Shown one piece after another: positions 23,211-27,148 of a stretch of 27,148 nucleotides of DNA. Made by a program: the position numbers and the translations under genes. Position 1 is the first letter of the stretch, and each line of letters starts with the position of its first letter. Under the pieces are notes generated by a model that was given only the letters and a program-made list of their open reading frames with translations, was not told the DNA's origin and did no database searches. Source of the stretch: a virus; IMG/VR virus record IMGVR_UViG_3300028592_000075, positions 1 through 27,148 of that record. One strand, 5' to 3'.

Positions 23211-23379
23211 CCTCTACCTCCTTTCTTGTCACATAAATGTCAATCATTTTTCGAGCAGTACGTCTATCAGTGAAGTAGCCCCTCAATGACATATGAGCAC
23301 TACCACGACCAATATACTCCACTTCGTAACCGATAATATTTGGAATAGGTTTAATTACATAGCCTTTATATTCTTCCAT
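23128..23379 (-). CDS. Small hypothetical protein overlapping tail tubular B (83 aa)
   Basis: An 83-aa frame starts at ATG 23379, sharing a base with the TGA of tail tubular A, and ends 83 bp inside tail tubular B. The first 55 residues look like a real compact domain: YKGYVIKPIPNIIGYEVEYI, a glycine-rich turn, and a helix TDRRTARKMIDIYV. The last 27 residues are polar and basic and are encoded by the same DNA as the start of tail tubular B. A TTG one codon upstream (23382) is in frame but less likely. GAGG lies about 7 nt upstream. No family name can be given with confidence. Confidence 0.7.
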   Translation of the reverse strand: MEEYKGYVIKPIPNIIGYEVEYIGRGSAHMSLRGYFTDRRTARKMIDIYVTRKEVEDGEKLQRSGSKQIQRRTNYRRKPSNDS

Positions 23380-24173
23380 CAATTACCTCGTCTAAAAGTG
23401 GGGTCTTTTCTCCGTCCCTTAGCATTCTTTCTACCATAACTATACGGATATAAATCTTTCTCATGTGTCTTCCAAGCTTTACGAGAAAGCCATCTCTGTT
23501 GTCTACCTGATTCTTGTTCAGCTTTAATATCCTGAACTTGCTTCAGCTTAAACATAGCCTTACTCTTAGCCTCTTCAATCAAAGCTGAGAAGGCTTCATC
23601 TGGAAGATCAGGAACAAAGTCATCCTCCATTTCAAATACAGGGATGATATAAGCTCTAATCTGAGTTTTATTAGCTTGTATAGTAGAATCAACATTTGAA
23701 TCAAACGAGTCAAATACCATAGTATCATCGTCAAATGACGTATAATATTCAGGGGCCTTGTTCTTCATAATTAAGAACTTGACACCCGTAGGATCAAGAA
23801 TGATATCGCAATTCACATCATCACTATTACGCTGATTAGTAAGACGAAGGAAATCATCTGGATCAAGATACTTCATCTGCTTATAATCAATACGAGTCTG
23901 ACCTTGTTTCTTCACATCATAATAAACAGAAATTAATTCTTTAACGTTATCAGGGAGACTAGTATGAGTGGGGAGGAGATTATTGGAAGAAGGGGTGATA
24001 TTCAGTACACGGGCAGTATGAGGCCAATTTCTATTAGAAATCATAGCCTGATATGCTGTCTTAACAATCTGAGCTACCTGCGTAGCTTCATCAGTATCGT
24101 TAATACTATCAACATAATCCCCATCCATATCTGAGAGAATATCACTAACGATTTCTAATAGATTATACTTCAT
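23379..24173 (-). CDS. Tail tubular protein A (T7 gp11-like adaptor)
   Basis: A 264-aa protein with the usual head-tail adaptor opening (LLEIVSDILSDMDGDYVDSI, then ATQVAQIVKTAYQAMISNRNW). The end has a helix and a basic tail (KAWKTHEKDLYPYSYGRKN). Gatekeeper proteins of this group connect the portal to the tail nozzle; T7 gp11 is 196 aa, so this is longer, mainly by a central insertion with an acidic loop (FDSFDSNVDSTIQ). It precedes tail tubular B, as in T7. ATG 24173 shares a base with the stop of the preceding gene. Confidence 0.82.
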   Translation of the reverse strand: MKYNLLEIVSDILSDMDGDYVDSINDTDEATQVAQIVKTAYQAMISNRNWPHTARVLNITPSSNNLLPTHTSLPDNVKELISVYYDVKKQGQTRIDYKQMKYLDPDDFLRLTNQRNSDDVNCDIILDPTGVKFLIMKNKAPEYYTSFDDDTMVFDSFDSNVDSTIQANKTQIRAYIIPVFEMEDDFVPDLPDEAFSALIEEAKSKAMFKLKQVQDIKAEQESGRQQRWLSRKAWKTHEKDLYPYSYGRKNAKGRRKDPTFRRGN

Positions 24174-24784
24174 TAGGTATAGTCCCCTTGTCTAATAACG
24201 GATATAAACCAACCATTAATTGCGACAGTTGCACCAGTCTTATCAGCCCTCATTTTTAAACGGGCTGGGTTATTTTTGATCAATGTGCTTCCAAGAAAGA
24301 ATGGAATATTAAATGTTAGCTGATAAGTACCCGCAGTTTTAATGTCTCGTTGTGCGACAACTGGCAATTCTACAGGAGTTCCACTACCTACAGCAAGTTC
24401 AAGAACTAGATCAACAGCAGTGTTAACGTTCGTAGTAGTTAAAACGATATCCATACGTAAATCTAAAACATCACCAATTACTAGACTGGTAAAATCAAAC
24501 CTATTCGTACCAGAATTCCAAATAGTAGTAGCACCGGGTATAGCAAAAGTGATATTGGTATTAACACCAGCAGTACTATTAATCAAATCATAATACGTAG
24601 ACGCAAGAGTTAAAGGTACAGTAGCGCCTGAATGGTTGTAATTATACCAACCAGCTATAGTAGGTTGTCTAAATGATGTAGTTCCATCACCATCAGCAGT
24701 TAATACTTGGTTATTCGTAGCTGTAGAAGCACCCTTAACTTCGTGTCTCTCAGCATCTGGAATTAGTCTATGCTCTGTTGGCAT
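24173..24784 (-). CDS. Putative head-fibre or tail-fibre-like structural protein (203 aa)
   Basis: A 203-aa protein with a short polar N-terminal part (LIPDAERHEVKGASTATNNQ, then a GDGTTSF turn) of the kind used by phage fibres to anchor on the particle. About 160 residues of Thr/Val/Asn-rich beta structure follow (VIGDVLDLRMDIVLTTTN, DLVLELAVGSG, LKMRADKTGATVAING), suggesting a trimeric jelly-roll head or receptor domain. It contains no cysteine. GGAGA precedes ATG 24784. It is the first gene after the post-capsid terminator. Head fibre and host-binding fibre are both possible; the domain level is inferred from composition only. Confidence 0.5.
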   Translation of the reverse strand: MPTEHRLIPDAERHEVKGASTATNNQVLTADGDGTTSFRQPTIAGWYNYNHSGATVPLTLASTYYDLINSTAGVNTNITFAIPGATTIWNSGTNRFDFTSLVIGDVLDLRMDIVLTTTNVNTAVDLVLELAVGSGTPVELPVVAQRDIKTAGTYQLTFNIPFFLGSTLIKNNPARLKMRADKTGATVAINGWFISVIRQGDYT

Positions 24785-24794
24785 TCTTTATCTC

Positions 24795-24834
24795 CATAAA
24801 AGAAAAGGGGCGATGGCCGAAACCACCACCCCTT
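24795..24834 (-). terminator. Strong rho-independent terminator after the capsid block
   Basis: Read on the - strand, AAGGGGTGGTGG pairs with CCATCGCCCCTT across a TTTCGG loop (12 base pairs, two G-T wobbles). The CCCCTT end runs straight into a T-rich stretch (TTCTTTT). It lies 10 bp after the decoration-like gene and 20 bp before the next gene. Since no promoter is evident between them, it probably works by partial read-through, lowering expression of the downstream tail genes. Confidence 0.88.
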
Positions 24835-24844
24835 GTTGTTAAAT

Positions 24845-25405
24845 TTACGGAAGAACCGGACCACCGGGCTTAGCCGGAGACGGAGCACGATTGATACGAT
24901 CAAAGAGGATCGTAACACGAGCCTTACCAGCCGCACCAACGGTGGGAAGAGTGCCAGAAGTAACGATGCCAATGGTCGTGTTAGCAGCCAGAGGGACTTC
25001 TGCATCCCACGTACCCGAAAGGGCAGCGGTAAGATTAACAGAGCCAGTGGCTTCAAGCTGGGCTTCGGTAATGGTAAAACCATTAGTCGCTTCAGTACCA
25101 GAAGTACCAATCTCAATAGCGGGCGTAGTGCCGCCAAGAGTGAATACATCTTCAACGTCCATATACACAGCAGTAATAACTGCACCAGCAGGAAGGACGA
25201 AGGGACGGAAAGGACCAACAGTTGCATTAACGAGGTCAGGAGTTAGATCGATAACGAGTTCTTCTTTTACACCCTCAACCTTGTTAACACCAACAGTGTT
25301 ACCAACATTACGAGGACCAAACTGATTGTGGACGTCTTCTACAACGTTACCACCAGAACCAACGAGAACGCCGTTACCGAAAGGAGTCTTATAGTACTGA
25401 GCCAT
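24845..25405 (-). CDS. Putative capsid decoration or minor structural protein (186 aa)
   Basis: A 186-aa protein with no cysteine and a polar, Gly/Asn-rich N-terminal arm (YYKTPFGNGVLVGSGG). A beta-rich body with many Thr, Val and Ala residues follows (VITAVYMDVEDVFTLGG, TNGFTITEAQLEATGSVNL), then a basic and proline-rich tail (RINRAPSPAKPGGPV). It comes directly after the capsid gene (11 bp gap) and before a strong terminator, so it is made at capsid-like levels, as expected of a decoration or cement protein. AAGGAGA precedes ATG 25405. The function is inferred from position and composition. Confidence 0.6.
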   Translation of the reverse strand: MAQYYKTPFGNGVLVGSGGNVVEDVHNQFGPRNVGNTVGVNKVEGVKEELVIDLTPDLVNATVGPFRPFVLPAGAVITAVYMDVEDVFTLGGTTPAIEIGTSGTEATNGFTITEAQLEATGSVNLTAALSGTWDAEVPLAANTTIGIVTSGTLPTVGAAGKARVTILFDRINRAPSPAKPGGPVLP

Positions 25406-25416
25406 ATTCTATCTCC

Positions 25417-26367
25417 TTACACGGCTGCGTCAATATTAGTGGGGTGCGTGATAAGCACAGCAGCAGTGTCAAGACGCTGAACACCAAGGCCATAGCGGCT
25501 ACGAGCCACATATTCATCACGAGCACGATCCTTGTTACGTTCACCTTCAACCTTCACAGGACGACGGAGAGCATACATAACCGGCTTGGTATTATCATCA
25601 GCAACGCTCATGAAGATATTCCACACACCATCAGTGATGGAAGTCGTACCATCAGTACCCGTACCGCGATAGAGGCGATTAGAGGTGATGATATTCCAAC
25701 CAAAGAGATTGGTGATGAAACGGTGATCACGTTCGAAGCCATTCTTCAGAATTTCCATCGGCCATGCCGTGATATCAGAAGTGATGGTGACAAGACCAGC
25801 CAGCGTAGCTGCAACAGTAGGATCGACGATAGCTACTCGGCCACCAGAGGGGACGTTAGCCTTATCGAAAGCAAGCTGCATACGACGGAAGTGATCCAGC
25901 GTAGCAACACCATTAGCATCTGCCGAAACAATCTTATGGGCAAAGCCATTAACTGCATATGGAGAAGCGGCCTGCATAGCCAGAGGGATCGTTTCAAGGA
26001 AACGGGTTTCAAAATATTCCTGAAAGGCACGAGTCTGCTCAACTGCACGAGCGGCAGTGAGACGTTCAACCTGTGCACCATCTTCACGAAGGTCATCAGT
26101 CACATACCAAGCATCACCAACATAGTCGGTAATCTTCATAGTGATTTCACCCGTTTCAATAGGGTTATAGATGAGCGGAGTATCTTCCGCAGCTTCCTGA
26201 AGGGTTACAGTACCGATAGTCTTAATATGGAGGGTTTCACCCGAACCAAAATCAGAGACATTACGATAAAAAGAACCGGGAAGCAGACCATCGTGCAGGT
26301 TCGTTAGAATGAAGTCAGAATACTGTTCTGCTTCAATGAACGCACGAGTATTAGTAGTAAGCTGCAT
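25417..26367 (-). CDS. Major capsid protein (HK97 fold)
   Basis: A 316-aa protein whose N-arm (MQLTTNTRAFIEAEQYSDFI), spine-like helix (EQTRAFQEYFETRFLETIP) and P-domain strands (SGGRVAIVDPTVAATLAG) fit a major capsid protein of the HK97 fold as found in marine T7-like podoviruses. It lies right after the scaffold gene, the standard arrangement. AAGGA precedes ATG 26367 by 8 nt. T7 makes a second capsid form by frameshifting, but no slippery site or extra frame was seen at the end of this gene, so a single form is expected. Confidence 0.87.
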   Translation of the reverse strand: MQLTTNTRAFIEAEQYSDFILTNLHDGLLPGSFYRNVSDFGSGETLHIKTIGTVTLQEAAEDTPLIYNPIETGEITMKITDYVGDAWYVTDDLREDGAQVERLTAARAVEQTRAFQEYFETRFLETIPLAMQAASPYAVNGFAHKIVSADANGVATLDHFRRMQLAFDKANVPSGGRVAIVDPTVAATLAGLVTITSDITAWPMEILKNGFERDHRFITNLFGWNIITSNRLYRGTGTDGTTSITDGVWNIFMSVADDNTKPVMYALRRPVKVEGERNKDRARDEYVARSRYGLGVQRLDTAAVLITHPTNIDAAV

Positions 26368-26377
26368 TTACAAATCC

Positions 26378-27118
26378 TTATGATTCGACATTAAGTCGTT
26401 TATTTACATTATCCTTAATCTTACGGAAAAACTCAAGTTGCTTATCGTGCGTAGCACCGGGCCCCGACAGTAGAGACTGATCAGGGGATTTAATTTCTTC
26501 AACTGGAGCCTTATAACCGCCAAGATTGACGGAACTGTTATTTAGAGAAGGTGTGGCAGTGGAGCCACCAAACAGCTCAAGAACCAAGTCAGGGTTCTGA
26601 GCAGAAAGCTGCTTCAACATTTCGGGAGTGGTTCCAAGGGCCTTGGCTCTAGCACGAGCTACTTCACCAGCCTTATCCCCATACTTACGGATCAATGCTT
26701 CATCAACCTTCTTAAGATTAGAAACAGCAGTATTCACCTGCTTATCTTCTTCGAGAGACTGCTTAACAATCTTACGAACAAGTTCTTCAGCCGCTTCTAC
26801 ACTACGTCCACCTTCATCCACGGTCTGAGGATTTGGTTTTTCGTTGTTATTATTATTCCCACTAAGACGCTTAATCGTTTCTTCAAGAGTTTCCACTTGC
26901 TTCACCTTTTCTTTGAACTGTGCATTCTCATTTTCAAGCGTGGAGATATACTCCTGAGACGCCTTCAACGCATCAAGTGCAGCGATAGGATCAGTGTACT
27001 TAGGGGTGCCATCAGGACGCTTAATTTCCATTAGTTTTGCAACAATAGCATTAACGCCTTCGGCAGCAGCTTCTTCATTCTTGGAAGTGGTCACTTCCGG
27101 TTCGTTAAAAATACTCAT
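26378..27118 (-). CDS. Capsid scaffolding protein
   Basis: A 246-aa acidic, helix-rich protein without cysteine or tryptophan. It has a disordered N-terminus and a coiled-coil stretch at about 55-85 (EYISTLENENAQFKEKVKQV). An asparagine run (NNNNN) and another charged helix (VEAAEELVRKIVKQSLEED) follow. The C-terminus has a basic helix (KQLEFFRKIKDNVNKRL), the part that binds coat protein in known scaffolds. It sits 10 bp before the capsid gene. The 30 bp upstream to the window edge hold AGGAAGGA, about 13 nt from the ATG, and an AT-rich TATATTATA; a promoter cannot be judged from so little sequence. Confidence 0.82.
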   Translation of the reverse strand: MSIFNEPEVTTSKNEEAAAEGVNAIVAKLMEIKRPDGTPKYTDPIAALDALKASQEYISTLENENAQFKEKVKQVETLEETIKRLSGNNNNNEKPNPQTVDEGGRSVEAAEELVRKIVKQSLEEDKQVNTAVSNLKKVDEALIRKYGDKAGEVARARAKALGTTPEMLKQLSAQNPDLVLELFGGSTATPSLNNSSVNLGGYKAPVEEIKSPDQSLLSGPGATHDKQLEFFRKIKDNVNKRLNVES

Positions 27119-27148
27119 GGTCTGAGTTATATCCTTCCTATAATATAC

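Noticed and set aside
25406-25416. Programmed frameshift making a longer capsid form, as in T7 gene 10
   Set aside because: No slippery heptamer and no extended frame are visible at the end of the capsid gene; the gap to the next gene is only 11 bp.
25444-26307. Long open frame on the + strand opposite the major capsid gene
   Set aside because: Composition is Ser/Thr/Ile/Arg-rich and unlike a folded protein, there is no Shine-Dalgarno, and it is antisense to a clear capsid gene. It is a codon-bias shadow.
1-27148. tRNA genes, CRISPR arrays, insertion sequences, integrase or attachment sites
   Set aside because: None could be recognised: no direct-repeat arrays, no transposase or integrase motifs, and no cloverleaf noticed in the few non-coding gaps.

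Overview
The window is part of a tailed-phage genome, almost certainly a podovirus of the broad T7-like supergroup that infects a Gram-negative bacterium. The main evidence is a T7-type family A DNA polymerase next to an acidic-tailed ssDNA-binding protein and a gp6-like 5'-3' exonuclease, plus a head-tail module in T7-like order (scaffold, capsid, tail tubular A, tail tubular B, internal virion proteins). A GH19 endolysin and a three-helix holin point to a Gram-negative host. The nucleotide-metabolism content (ThyX, class I RNR) and the absence of a T7-type RNA polymerase from this window recall the SIO1/VpV262-like (Zobellviridae/cobavirus) phages. That placement is inference from gene content, not a database match.

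Layout: positions 1-11249 form a densely packed rightward (+) arm. It holds an ECF-like sigma factor, DNA polymerase, ssDNA-binding protein, 5'-3' exonuclease, an HNH endonuclease, a nucleoside deoxyribosyltransferase-like protein, a MazG/DUF5664-like nucleotide pyrophosphohydrolase, a second DnaQ-fold exonuclease with a zinc ribbon, ThyX, NrdB and NrdA. At least ten small unknown genes lie among these, several under 60 codons. A bidirectional hairpin terminator at 11256-11299 separates the arms. Positions 11301-27118 form a leftward (-) late arm. In transcription order (high to low coordinates) it holds scaffold, major capsid protein, a decoration-like protein, a strong terminator, a head/tail-fibre-like protein, tail tubular A, a small overlapping gene, tail tubular B, a gp13-position gene, a gp14-like protein, a 1664-aa ejection protein, a 761-aa protein with a C-terminal transglycosylase domain, endolysin, holin, and two small proteins.

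How it works together: the + arm copies DNA and feeds dNTP supply, with RNR, ThyX and nucleotide-pool enzymes in one operon. The - arm builds the particle and lyses the cell. No phage RNA polymerase, helicase-primase, portal or terminase is seen, so these would lie outside the window if present. The sigma factor suggests that late transcription may use redirected host RNA polymerase. Many junctions are 1-nt stop/start overlaps (TAATG, TGATG, TAGTG), which implies translational coupling. Three major genes appear to start at TTG, and one 99-codon gene appears to start at ATC or ATT behind a strong Shine-Dalgarno.

No integrase, tRNA, CRISPR array, insertion sequence or attachment site was recognised. 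Apart from the stretches described below, the sequence is essentially all coding.
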